Assembly (NCBI GenBank): GCA_963971405.1
Contig: OZ020486.1
Location: 35,611,419 to 35,675,418, forward strand
Direction of reading: 5' to 3'
DNA length: 64,000 nucleotides
Origin: Psococerastis gibbosa
Taxonomy: Eukaryota; Arthropoda; Insecta; Psocodea; Psocidae
Below are positions 52,115 through 63,670 of the stretch, one piece after another; the first letter of the stretch is position 1, and each line of letters begins with the position of its first letter. Both the position numbers and the translations under genes were made by a program. The notes beneath the pieces are model-generated. The model was not told where the DNA came from, made no database searches, and saw only the letters and a list, made by a program, of their open reading frames with translations.

Positions 52115-52443
52115 TTATATAACGACAATTAGAAAACGGATCTGGTAAAGTCGGTAGTGTTTAGGAGACCATCCCGGCAAGGTGGAGATCAATGGTGGAT
52201 CTACGGGGGGGGGGGGGGGTCACGAAGGTCATGACCCCCCTAAATAAGACCCCGCCTAAAATTTCCGCTGGATCCTCCGCCCTTGGTGGAGATTCGGATT
52301 CGCATCCCTCCTTCTGTTCACTTGTCTGTAAATAAAAATTCCGCAGCATACATATTGTATGTTTATTTTCCTATGGGACTGCTGCTACGTATGCTGAAGA
52401 ATGATGGGAATTACCACTTCGTGAAAAAAATTGAGTTAATATT

Positions 52444-52975
52444 TAGGGGTCTTCACAGTGCTGGTGTTATCGAGTTATCGAGTTAGATGTGCTATCCAAG
52501 TTAACACACAATCGTGAGTGGACCTCGGGAGTGAGTTATCATTCTATATCGAAAACAGTTTTAAACTGGGTAAACAACGTGGTAGTAGTTAGACGTTCGT
52601 GGCACGGGTTTAAAGAAAGTGGCAGAACAGAACTCTATTCTAGTGCCTCATTTGTTTATATTTTTTGTTCACTTTGGTTATTATAATTTTAAGTATTTAC
52701 GGTAATTGCTTGTGATAATAGACTATACAAATAAATTTAAATACTACAAAATTTTAAACGTTTCAAATCAACTGACAAAAAAAAACTATGGGGGTAGTCA
52801 AACCTGAGCTATCGATCGCAGCGCTAGCTAAATAGCACAGTTAACCAACTTGGAAGTGCGTTTAAGATAGGACGCTGGTTAGCTTGGTTATCGGGTTATC
52901 GGTGTGTTAACTTAACTTGATATAACACACTTAACTAGGTATAACTCGATAACACGAACACTGTGAAGATCCCTA
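52444..52975. mobile_element. TAGGGGTCTTCACAGTG element, copy 2
   Basis: Ends TAGGGGTCTTCACAGTG and CACTGTGAAGATCCCTA (one mismatch). GTGTTATCGAGTTA near the left is inverted near the right (TAACTCGATAACAC). No ORF worth naming. hAT-like ends, but no 8-bp duplication seen. Confidence 0.8.
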
Positions 52976-52997
52976 TTGAGTTAGCTGTGTGCCAAAC

Positions 52998-53194
52998 CGG
53001 CCGCCATACCAAGTTGAATCCAGCGGACCAGAGCAGGTTCAAAGCTGCAGATAACTTGGTCGTGTGCACAGTGCCGGTAGGGAAACATGGAAGGACTTGT
53101 CCTGGTCACCACCTGGGCTGGCGTAGGACAGTCAAGTCGGGGTCGCTCTATGGGCCCAAATATGAGGCCTAAGTGGTTATTAACCCGACGTACA

Positions 53195-53234
<40 letters not shown>

Positions 53235-53258
53235 GACTACTACTAATACTACTACTAC
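52998..53258 (+). mobile_element. Non-LTR retroelement 3' fragment or SINE with a (TAC)n tail
   Basis: Flanked by an exact 16-bp direct repeat TAGCTGTGTGCCAAAC (52982-52997 and 53259-53274). The insert has a GC-rich body (CTGGTCACCACCTGGGCTGG, TATGGGCCCAAATATGAGGC) and ends in TAC/ACT trinucleotides (53199-53258). A long target duplication plus a simple-repeat tail is the mark of target-primed reverse transcription. Confidence 0.8.
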
Positions 53259-53302
53259 TAGCTGTGTGCCAAACAGATAGCGACTGAAGTGTCTATTTCT
53301 TC

Positions 53303-53464
53303 GGGGGGTATTCCATATACGTACGACGTCAACGAAAAATTGAAAAATGACGTTTTAGCAGACATTAAAGACATACTAAAAATTCTGCTACCACGTCAAT
53401 TTACGTCATTTTGACGTCATTTTTCAATTTTTCGTTGACGTTGTACGTATGTGGAATGGGCACC
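53303..53464. mobile_element. Short palindromic MITE, copy of the 30346 family
   Basis: ATTCCATATACGTACGACGT ... ACGTATGTGGAATGGGCACC; the middle GTTTTAGCAGACATTAAAGA is identical to 30346-30507. Confidence 0.85.
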
Positions 53465-53599
53465 TTAAGAAAGGCTGTTAGTCTGGAACACCTATCCGAT
53501 TATCCTTTTGGCCTTAGCCACGTAATAGCTGTCAACAAACATAGAAAGCGATCGGTGTAATGTAAACGCAACTACGCAAGTTAAAACAGCACTTTTAAT

Positions 53600-53856
53600 C
53601 AGTGGCGGACTGGGACTGGAAATCAGCCCTGACATTTTTGGATACCACGGCTCCTTCATCAGGTCAAAAAGACGGACGCACATTTACATTTGAAATTCAA
53701 AATGCTGATGTAATGCTTGTTATTAACACAAATTTTATTTTATTTTATTTTGAAATATGTTACATTTTTTTCCTTTGACGTCCGGCCCCAAACAACTATT
53801 TTTGGTCCGACCCACCGGGCAAATGCCCGTCTGCCCGCCGGCCCAGTCCGCCACTG
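53600..53856. mobile_element. hAT-type MITE (CAGTGGCGGACTGGG), 257 bp
   Basis: Ends CAGTGGCGGACTGGGACTGG and GGCCCAGTCCGCCACTG. Flanks cttttaat (53592-53599) and cttttaag (53857-53864) match at 7 of 8 positions. No ORF. Confidence 0.9.
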
Positions 53857-54319
53857 CTTTTAAGTAACTCTTGCTGGCGGAACAAGGAAGAACTGAATAC
53901 TCTGCGAATCGTGCAGATGCTTTCAAGGTGATCTCAGTGTGGTCAACTCCGAAATCTGCAGGTATAGGAGTCGCCAGGGGCGTACGAAGACGTGACGGCG
54001 TCGGGTGGGGGCCCACAAACCTGGTCATGGCCCGTAATAATATCTGCGTTGGGGCGCTGTATCCCATTCATGCTCACCATTCATTATTGGTCGTTGCAGC
54101 AGAAGGTCATGCATTTTCGATGGCACCTGCCAATGGATTAATAAATTAGGCAAAATAGTGCCTGGGTGAATCATCAGGAAATGAAGGAGGTCGTACTAAT
54201 TACATACAATAATAAAATGTTTTAGGCTACTACTAGTATATTGTCACTGCTCGCTTGAATGCCGGTAAATACGGCTAAATATATCCATATACAATATATG
54301 AGGCAAAATTCGGCAAAAT

Positions 54320-54850
54320 CAAATTTTTTTTGCCGACAAACTATTTCAGGCCTAACTTTTATTTAAAAAAAAAAAAAATCCCCAGGGTAGCCTCCGGCCC
54401 CCCTTGTTAGCTGTAATGTTCTTCACATGTAAAATATAAACATAACTGCTTTCAAAGAGAGTAAATTCCACTATTTTGGCCTATTATTTTTCAAAATACT
54501 TCCCCCGGGGGAGATCGTGGGCCCCCCTTTCTTGCAGTAGGCCAACTATTCTTCGGCTGTAAAACCTAAACGTTATTAGAATCATCAAAATGTGTAAAAC
54601 TCCACTGTTTCAGGGCTATTTTTTTCAAAAACCTTCTCCAGGGGAGACCCCCTTCGGCCTCCCGATCCCTCGGGTGCCTGGGCAAGGGAAATTAAGGAAA
54701 TTAAGATCATGCCCCTTATTGGAAGATGCGTACGTTCATGAGAACGGCTTTCCTCTTTTTATACTATTTTACGAAAATTTGGGGGGGGGGGGAGCGCCAA
54801 ATGAAACACCACCTCCTTCGGAGAAATTTCTGGCTACGCCGCTGGCCCTC
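54320..54850 (+). repeat. Run of the dispersed CCCCCGGGGGAGA modules
   Basis: Three modules with CACTATTTTGGCC/CACTGTTTCAGGGC, TTCAAAAA.CTTC and GGGGGAGA.C..GGGCC. The 137-codon frame at 54590-55003 comes from this repeat and is not a gene. Confidence 0.65.
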
Positions 54851-55009
54851 TCCCTCAGACCCCCACCTGGGAGAAAAGGCACACGTGATATGCTTAAGAA
54901 CCTGTTATTTCGCACCTATATTTTAAGATTGCTTAAAAAATTTGCTCTAACCAGCGAAAATCTCCGCTTCCACAATTTTGATTTCCATTCTTCAATAAAA
55001 TAATTGATG

Positions 55010-56130
55010 GTGATGGTACGTGAGCGACTCTGTTCATAATACCTATACCATTTACCATTCTTTTATGTTCTTTGCCGTGGAAGGTTCATGTGGGAATTTG
55101 TCAATGAAAGAACTCCCCGCACCCTCCATTTGTATGCAATACCACTTGATCCGCAGCTCTCTGGGGATTACTAGCGGCAGGTCCCTTGGGAAGGCCAGGC
55201 TGTATACGCAATTACGCATGCGCGGGGGTGGCATACTTGAGTTTCATCGCCAACAACAATGACCAACTTAGGGTTCTTCTATGTAATTCTACATTGTCAA
55301 ATTTGCTGTGGGAAGTCTAATGGAATTTCATCGATTCAGCGCCAAACGCTTCTTTACAAATTCCGCCTTCTTAAAATTGTTCCGATCATATTGTACTTTG
55401 CACAGGCTATTTGATTTACAGTAAATATAAATCAGCCCCTCCTAAAATGTCTAGATCCGCTAGTGGTAGTCCTTAATGCCGTTATGGGATCTGCAGTCTT
55501 TGACTCCGAGTCCGCTATGGATATACTTACAATGTACAAAAATCATACAGTTGTACAAGACATCGTTGGGTGGGCCTGGCCAACGAATATGCTAAGCCCT
55601 CTTGGGTTCCAAGAACGAGCGGCTATATGCCAGGGGAGCTGTAACTGTCGTTAAACGTTACAGTCATGTTGCAGTCATATACTGGAGTGAGGAGTCATTC
55701 ATTTTCGAGTGCGAATCCCAAGTGGAGGTCCATTCTTAGCGTTTGCGACATCTGTGCCGAACCATCTGGAGATAAAACTTGTTTGCACTCTGAAGGCTGC
55801 ACGATAAAGACCTTCTTTTGAGGGAAGGAAAGAACCGAAGTTGTTGTTCGGTATGGCGTCTTGATTCTGCACGAAGCGCTGACACATCTGACAATTGGGT
55901 TCTTTCATTTTAATTTGCAACTGCAACGGCCTGGCAGTTTTCCGTAAAAGATAACGCGCCGGGTTGATATCACTGTCAATTCAATCTTAGGTCAATGATC
56001 AGTCATCCATTCAAATATAGCAGTCTAGTATATAGCAGCTATGGAGGGTGTTTGACACGTGATAAACAATTATTTACTTTTACTTTTTCCTCACTATTAT
56101 ACCTAAATAGGGGTCAGCAGTCAGCAGGTT
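55010..56130. other. No supported gene
   Basis: Mixed composition; several 60-75-codon frames on both strands, none recognised. Confidence 0.35.
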
Positions 56131-56141
56131 CACTTTCCCTC

Positions 56142-56316
56142 CTTGCGATTCTGTGTTCCGACTGCAGTTGCTCCTACAATTCTGAGGTCTTGACGGATTT
56201 TTACTTCTACCGTTAGCCTGGGCCGTCCTCGTCTTCCCTCAGCTTTGATATGGTTTATCCGCTTTATCAGGTCATCTGGCTGCCTTCTTTCGACGTGGCC
56301 CTCCATGATGTGATAA
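56142..56316 (-). mobile_element. LINE reverse-transcriptase C-terminal scrap
   Basis: GHVERRQPDDLIKRINHIKA, EGRRGRPRLTVEVKIRQDLR, GATAVGTQNRKEGK match the GHV.RR...., G.R.RGRP...W...IR.DL and A..R..W blocks of a LINE RT. Too short to classify. Confidence 0.6.
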
Positions 56317-56479
56317 ACAATAATAATTATTGTACTATGGTATATACACGTATATATTAGCTTACAATGCATTGGTTCAGACCTATTGCCTTAAAGCCTG
56401 ACTATTTACCTGCTGCTATGTTTTACCCTGTCCCAAAGTATCCTGTTTAAACTATAATGCTCACACCTGTTACAAAGTG

Positions 56480-56650
56480 TCAGTCAGGACGTGGACTCTG
56501 GCTTTCACCCGGATGGTTGTTGGTTGAGTCCCACACGTTTTCTGACCATGCTTGCATGTAAAGCAGTTGAATGTAAGAGAGGGTTTTATTGTCTTAACTC
56601 CGCTAGGTTGGCTTAGTAATAGAACAAACGTCATAATTTATTCAAATGTG
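56480..56650 (+). mobile_element. tRNA-derived SINE copy
   Basis: Head TTTCACCCGGATGGTTGTTG then GTTGAGTCCC, body TTTTCTGACCATGCTTGCAT, tail AACTCCGCTAGGTTGGCTTA then GTAATAGAACAAACGTCAT. Same family as 18155-18340. Confidence 0.75.
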
Positions 56651-57087
56651 AACACACTACCCGTATGTAAGCACTGTGCAAACCTACCTCCTAATGTTTC
56701 TACTGTCAATAAATATGTTTATCCTTTTCGCATTGTTTACCATGTGCTAAAAATCTAATATGAGAAAATCAAAAAATAACTGAGACTATTGTCCCTGGGC
56801 TGGTAAAGTTAAACTATCTACTAAAATAATATTATAAAAATACTATAAAATATAATATAAACTATATAATGATGTACTATACGAAAGCTCGCATCGCATA
56901 AGTCATTTGTAAGATGACTGATGTTTGCGCAACACTTAATTGCACACTATGCCTCAGTCAAAGAAAGTTGAAAGTTTTGAACACTCAGCGTAGTTTTACT
57001 ATAATTTGACAATTTTTCTTATATTAAGGAAAGTTTTAACACGCTTCTGCTGCCACGAAAAGCTTTCATTTTCATACAAACGTTTAG

Positions 57088-57642
57088 GCGCACATTCCAC
57101 ATACGTACAACATCGATGAAAATTATGAAATTGAAGGACATTTCAATTTCTCATTGATGGGGGTCATTCCATATGTTTTTTTCAAAAATTGACAATTTTC
57201 AATTGAAGCGTATGCGCCAAATTTTTGAAATTTGTTTGCATTTGTTTCTTGAAATTGTATTTGTTTTCTTCGTCGCCTTATTATTTAAACCTTATTATAA
57301 TTTTTATACAGAAATGCTTTCTTTTTAGAGAAATCAATTGAAATAGTTGTACTTGTCATATCCCATGACGCCATTTTTTAATTTTAGATTGTTTGTTTCA
57401 TTGTTTGTGATTTTTACTCTATGATCAATTGATCATTGATCAATTTTAACAATGGCATAGAGTAAAATTGAAATGTCCTTCAATTTCATAATTTTCATTG
57501 ACGATGTACGTATGTCAACGAAAAATTGAAAAATGACGTAAATTGACGTGGTAGCAGAATTTTTAGTATGTCTTTAATGTCTGCTAAAACGTCATTTTTC
57601 AATTTTTCGTTGATGATTGAAGTATATGGAATACCCCCCTTA
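57088..57642. mobile_element. Composite of palindromic MITEs
   Basis: Contains ends of the 30346 family on both sides (GCGCACATTCCACATACGTA; ATTGAAGTATATGGAATACC). Also contains the GACGCCATTTTTTAATTTTA / GATCATTGATCAATTTTAAC core of the large family and the GTAGCAGAATTTTTAGTATG middle of the small one. It links the two families. Confidence 0.7.
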
Positions 57643-58775
57643 ACAGTGGAAATATGTGTCCATTCGTCACTTCATCATCAACATGTGGCCATGGCCGCAT
57701 TATAAATGGAGATTGTAACTTATGGGAAATATGGGAGGCGACATCTAGGATTAGGCGTCACCTGATTAGCATAGACTTCATTGAGTTACAAGGTCTGAAT
57801 ATAAATGAAAGATCCATGTGATTTAGAATTTTTTTCGCTGAAAATATGCATTTTGGCTTTAGTACCTATCTAAATAGTGTAATGGATACTGGATTGGCTA
57901 TATGTACCTACATTAGAAGTAGAACCCTATATTATAGTAGAGGCTCAGGTAAGAAAGAAACTTGGTTAATAAGATTAAAAAATTCGGTCCCACTTCGTTT
58001 ATTTAGCTGCAGAATTGCTTTGAAAAGGTTACCGCATCAGTTGTGAGAGGTGAAAAGTTATTAGAAGTGAAATCGACCCAAAATAGAGTGATTACTTGCT
58101 TGGAGAGAAAACCTCTTGCCTTGCACACGAGAACGAAGGACATTTTTTTTAGATTTTGGAGGTAAAATCATCAACTCAAAATACAGAGAAGAAATCTCTG
58201 TCTTGCGCACACGTCAAAAGAAAACCGCAGACTCTATTGGCTTTAATAAGTGGTAGGGGTGAACATCTTCTAGTAAAGAAAATTGCTTAATATTATGTTG
58301 GTAATAATTTAATTCGAGTAGTTTGAATGACGCCGCAACAGTATTCCTGGCAGGATCGAAGCTAATCAAGTGACTGCGACTGGTTTTTAACAATTCTGTA
58401 ACTACCTTAATTGCTCTCTTAAAAGAAACTGTCCTTCGTCCGATGTCATTACAAAAGCCATAACCATAATTTAGACCTGCTGTACTACTTGTACTTCAGT
58501 TGTATCTACTCATAATAATTCATCGTCCGCAGTGGCATATAACACTGTTTGGTCGTTCAGCAGAGGAAATAACTGAGAAGTCACTGAAAATTGCCTTTAT
58601 GTAAATGTTTTCTATGGCTTACTATTGTAGTGTAGCTACATATCAGGTATCCCTATGGCTACCCCAATAATTACGTTGATTTAGGTATGGTATAGTTAAC
58701 CCTAGACTCCACCCGAAAGCGAAATAACCTTGAATTAAGTACCTAGCTACTTACTGCTCATATGTTATAATTATT

Positions 58776-58994
58776 TCATAAAGCTGGTGGGAACACGTGT
58801 AGAGGAGAGAGGCATCAGCGTTAATACGCAGAGTGGGAGAGGCGATGGCACTTGGACGCCGAGCACGTGGGCGCCCAAAGCTCACCCTGGAGAGGAAAAT
58901 TATAAGCGACCTGCAAGAAACCGAGCTCACAAGGGAGGACGCGCAAGACAAAACCGTCAGGAAACGCCGGAGCTCTGCCGCCGACCCTCCATGA
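58776..58994 (+). mobile_element. LINE reverse-transcriptase C-terminal fragment
   Basis: Plus strand: RRVGEAMALGRRARGRPKLT, LERKIISDLQE, LTREDAQDKTVRKRRSSAAD then PP and stop at 58992-58994. This matches the GRRRRGRPK..W.D.I..DM...GLT.EDA.DR..WRR.....DP ending of LINE ORF2. An upstream stop marks decay. Confidence 0.8.
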
Positions 58995-59512
58995 GGAAAT
59001 GGCGCGGAAGAAGTAAAAGTAAGTATTTCATAAAATTTAACTTTATAAACTAAAACTATGCAAGCGTGAAGGAAGCCTTTGAAGGCAGGGCGTAATTTGG
59101 GGTCTTTCAACGGGGAGGCGGGAACTCCCAAGAAAACATTTAATTGACGTTCCTGTTCGAATGTGTCTGAATTTACTTGATGTACATATGGGAACCTGTA
59201 GTAGTTTTTGCCCATCAGTGATCAATAGTCAAAATCGAATCATGCACCAGCATAACAGAAAATCGTGTTCTTTGATAAGTGCTTTTGATTGACGTTTTTG
59301 ATTGAAGTTTTTCTTAACATTTGTAACACTTCAGTGCATGATATGAATGTCTATAAAAATATTAAGTCCATGATGGTTTTGATTGGCTTGGCATGGCAAT
59401 TTTTTCGGGCGCTAGGCCTACACTATCTCTTAAGAGCCGTTCTCCTTATCCTTTGAAAAGTCCCGGTAAGGAACCCGGTCCCCATGCATTGGTAGATAAG
59501 GGTGCCGTAGTA

Positions 59513-59692
59513 CAGGGAAGGATCCAGCCCATTTTTGGGGGGGGGAGGGGGTAGTTGTGGGTCAACATATGAAAAACATATGTAGGATCGATTACATCCG
59601 AGCGTAACAAATTAATTTACAATAGATTTATCAAATTTTGGGGGGGGGGGGGGCAGCCGCCCCCTGCCCCCCCCCCCCTGCATCCGTCCTTG
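59513..59692. mobile_element. hAT-type MITE (GGACGGAT family) with exact 8-bp TSD
   Basis: CAGGGAAGGATCCAGCCC ... CATCCGTCCTTG; 180 bp. Flanks CCGTAGTA at 59505-59512 and 59693-59700 are identical. Relatives: 38979-39170, 63146-63304, 35146. Confidence 0.92.
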
Positions 59693-59722
59693 CCGTAGTA
59701 TTCCTTACGGAAACATTCCAGT

Positions 59723-59836
59723 GTGCTTGTATACTTGTGTACGTGTCGTAACTCGACGCAATTACCTATTAGGTTACTTAATGAGGCGATTGAAGAGGAT
59801 AATCGGATATATCCATTAAATTGTTTGTACGCGATT
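59723..59836 (-). repeat. Dispersed short repeat, copy 3
   Basis: The reverse complement shares AAAAGGTTAATCGCG, AAACAATTTAATGG, GAGTTACGACACG and AAGTATACAAGCAC with 15466-15625. Confidence 0.55.
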
Positions 59837-60697
59837 AACCTTTTATTAATTGACTTTATTTATTTATTTTTTATTAATAATTTAAAAAAAAATGTCTAAA
59901 CCGATATCGCAGCTGTGTAGCGAAAGCAACTGCTGATGTGGACGGCAGGCCCGTACCCAGGATTTAATTTGGGGGGGGGGGGGCAAGAACAAAATTTATT
60001 ATAAATGATAGGTACATCCGTAGTGAATTTAGTATATTTAGCTAAAATTCTTACATTATTTATTGTTTTTTATCAAATTTAGGGGGGGGGGCATGGCCTG
60101 ATGGACGGTGATCTTAATATACATAAAAACTGTATATCATATTATTATCATGGAATCCAGGGGGAGGGGGGGGGAGCTACCCAGGTATATACCAGTGTGA
60201 TTACATTTTTGTAACATGGCCCCTTGACTTGTATATACACTGTTGTGTATGGACTCGTATACTAAAGAGGAACCACTCTTCAATTGGAAGTAGGTAGGTA
60301 TTACTTAATGATGGCGAATTTCTTCCTTGAACATGTGGGCAGCATTGTTAGCCTACCAAATGTGAGATCTTGTTATTATGATGTCAATTCATGCATCGCT
60401 CATGTTTGCCTTGCGCGTAAACAAAGGGGCGATTGCCGGAAACCACTACGGATGGTGTAGGCCTTGCCTTGGAATTTCTACACGAAAAGTGTGGAGTCCA
60501 ATTGTTTAGAAAATTATTATTAATTTAGGAATGGACGAATGATATTTCAAAATGGCACCAGTCAGCCAACGAGCATCTATAAACACTATAGAGGGAGTGA
60601 AGTCTATCGGTGCTTGCTAATTTCAGGTATGTTTCAGTTACTAAAAAGGTAAGTTAGCCCAAAATAAAATAAAAACTATCCCGAAACATGTTTTTTT

Positions 60698-61101
60698 TTA
60701 AGAGGATATGCTACGTAGGAAATTGACACCACAAAATTAAATACTTTTCATTTTTAATTTAATTAACTCAGTAAGTTATTAAAAATTTGGCTCATGTAAG
60801 TTGTAGAAGACTACTTCGTGCATCATATAATCGTGTATTTTTACTTCTGCGTTTTGTAGTTCTTCCAAAAATCCCAGAATACTCGAAATTTTAGTCCTGT
60901 CCTGTCTGTTCTGGTAGTTATGGAAAAACTAAGTTACCAAAAATTTAATATTTCCTATTATATGATGCATGAAGTAGTCTTCTACAACTTCCATGAGCCA
61001 AATCTTTAATAACTTGCTTTGTTAATTAAATAAAAAAATATAAAGTCAGTAAAAACATCACATTTTGGGGTGCTCATTTTCTACGTAGCATGTCCTCTTA
61101 A
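60698..61101. mobile_element. TTAA-flanked MITE, intact copy
   Basis: 404 bp; TTAA at 60698-60701 and 61098-61101, TIR GAGGATATGCTACGTAGGAA / TTTTCTACGTAGCATGTCCTC. Same inside as 31397-31796. Confidence 0.85.
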
Positions 61102-61409
61102 CCTACATTGCACATTTCATCCAAATCCCCTGTGTAGTTTGCCCTCAAATCGTCGAACACACAGACCTACAGACAGACATTTCGTAAAAATTACATTTTT
61201 TGGTTTCTGGGACCTAAATCTACTGAAATATCGAAATGGAAAATTTCGACCATCACAAAGCTTTCCTTCTAACGTTTAAATATGAAAACAATTATTATTG
61301 TACTTTTTAATGCGTCCGGATGCTTTGTACAAGACGAATAGGGGCCGTGGTCAGTCCAGGGCCTACAAATGGCCCAGTCCAGGCCAGGGCTTAGATAGTG
61401 TAGTACAAA

Positions 61410-61567
61410 CAGTTTAATAGATTTCTATTAAAAAAAATTCTAATTTCCGTCAATGTCATTTGCATTCTGCAATGCGAGGTCGGTGGAAACGCCACCTAAG
61501 TCTTGAATGTCTGCTACCACGTCACCGTTTTTGTAAATAGCCCTAGCCGGTCGGTGGAATGGGCGCC
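61410..61567. mobile_element. Half copy of the large palindromic MITE
   Basis: Only the right half: AATTTCCGTCAATGTCATTT, GCAATGCGAGGTCGGTGGAA, CCGGTCGGTGGAATGGGCGCC. The left half is absent, so the copy cannot fold. Confidence 0.75.
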
Positions 61568-62179
61568 TTAGTTTCATGACAACTGAATATACTGTAAGTA
61601 CACGTAAATGACGTTTCGGTCCTGCCATTTTTAGGGTGAACCACCAGCATCTTCATAATACTACAGTAGTATTAAAAAGAACTTGTTAAAATAAAAGACA
61701 GGAGGCGCCACCGAGCTTGACAATTGCGTGTTCGTGGGAAGGAATGCTAACTGATGACTATTATGTGAATGGGACTTTGTGAATGGAAGGGTTGTCCCAA
61801 TTTCGACATGTGAACGCACCGAGTCCCAGGGAGCAGCCCCTTTGCCCTTTTTCCTTTTTACTGCCTAATGAATACCGCTTTTGCAAATGTCTTTTGTTCC
61901 TCTTCTTAACCTAGTTAAAATAGGACATCCGCTCTCTTGAATCGCTATCTCAAATATACGGTACCAGGGATACCAGGCGTTCATTATTACACCTTTATTT
62001 GATTTGTAGTCATTCCTCATATATAAAGTAAAGTGAAAGAGGATTTTTGCACGATATTTCGCATAATTCGAATATACATACGTTCACGATTGGGCTACTA
62101 AGACGTATAAAGAAAAATTGTCAATGCAGAGATAACAATGCAACACCAACAATCGTTCTCAAGGGAGAAGTTGCAAATT

Positions 62180-62520
62180 ATTTTGTAAACAAGAAACGAC
62201 CATGGTTTTTGACGAAATGAATCAATTCCTCATTCCACAGCCGCAAAATTATAATAATGGAAAAATTCATAAAAAATTCTTGCTCTCAAAGTAAATTAAT
62301 ATTTTCTCTTGTGAAATATTAATTAGGCCTACTTGCCTACTTACTGCATTACACCCAATAGAATATATTTTAGTAGTAAATCAGACGGGAAAATAGACTG
62401 CTTTTTGAGAAAGCTTGGTTTTTTCGTGAATTTTTCATGTGACCACTTTTATAGGATTGTATCTTTGGGGCTGTGGAATGAGAAATTAATTAATTTCTAT
62501 TTTACTTCGTTGTTTCGGCT
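62180..62520. repeat. Foldback related to the inside of the 37524 element
   Basis: TTTTGTAAACAAGAAACGAC, TTTTGACGAAATGAATCAAT, CTCATTCCACAGCCGCAAAA and an inverted counterpart (TTGGGGCTGTGGAATGAGAA). No CAGTGGCGG ends. Confidence 0.6.
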
Positions 62521-63145
62521 TTCTCACTCTTGTAACTTTTTCTATTAGTAAAAGGCCGATGGGGCTAGAAATAAATCGTCGACTGAGAAGACTAAGAAAG
62601 AAACTGACAAAGCTCTCTCAATTCAACGGCGCTATAGGCCTACTGTATTACATAATTAACATTTAAAAAAATTTATAATGAAAAAATAAATAAATCGGTA
62701 AATTACGTTTAGACATTTCCAAAACGAACTAACTTACATACAGTAATACCATAGGAAGGCTATGATGAAGTATGGCATATATAAATATAGGCCTACAAGA
62801 AACTTGTTGTGGTGTGTCGGAAATTAACGTGGGCTTCACCTTCAGCTATGAATTCTTCATTATAAACAGACTATAATTTAAAATTTCAGGTCCCTACCAA
62901 TAGGCCGAAGACCCGAAGTTAATAACGACGCGGCCCTAATTGACATTATCACGCGCCAGCCATTGCCAAATGCCAGCCATTTTTTTTTCTCCACATGTAC
63001 GGCACTCCGCACATTTAATGCCCTTAAATTTCGTAGACTTACTAAGCATATACCCATTACTATAGCATTATCTTACTGTAAAATGTAAAAGCTGGCTAGG
63101 TACCCTACGGATATCCCTCAACTGGGCCTTCGACAAGCATTCCGG

Positions 63146-63304
63146 CAAGGGGGTAGCTGCCCCCCCCCCCAAAATTTGGTAAATCTATTGTAAATTAAGT
63201 TATTACGCTCTAATTTAGTCGATCCTACATAAGTTTTTCCTATTTTGACCCTCAGCTACCCCCCCCCCAAAAAAAAAAAAAAAAATGGGCTGGATCCGTC
63301 CCTG
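63146..63304. mobile_element. hAT-type MITE (GGACGGAT family), left end shortened
   Basis: Right end GGGCTGGATCCGTCCCTG; left starts CAAGGGGGTAGC and lacks the GGACGGAT block. Flanks CATTCCGG at 63138-63145 and 63305-63312 are identical (8-bp duplication). Confidence 0.85.
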
Positions 63305-63519
63305 CATTCCGGACCCGGGGTAACTAATCTCAAGCGGGTCCTGCCACTCCTGCCCAAAGCCCCCGAATCGTTCCCGGACTTGGTTAAGTCAAGCTAACAC
63401 CTGTTACAATGTCAATGGTAAGCATGCCTGAGCATGCCCACTCTCACTTGTAGTCGGTGGTGCTTGACACTGAGGAAGTGAACAAATTTGCCAACGGCTA
63501 AAAATTCACTTGGCAACAA

Positions 63520-63670
63520 TATCAATAATGTCTGCATCCCAATGGGGTCGTTGGCAGAGCAAGGTTCAATGGGCCGCACTACAAGTATGCCTAAGTCCAT
63601 AGGAAACCCTTCAAATAACAATAAGCACAACCCATTTATTAATTTAGAGATATTCCTCCCGTAGGCCAGA
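63520..63670. repeat. Dispersed repeat shared with MRPL18 intron 2
   Basis: Matches blocks of 10820-11020 in the same order. The surrounding 63313-63960 holds no gene I can support; a G run sits at about 63817. Confidence 0.5.

Noticed and set aside
54590..55003. 137-codon open frame, proline/glycine rich
   Set aside because: Generated by the dispersed CCCGGGGGAGACCCCC module; the same translation pattern arises at other copies.
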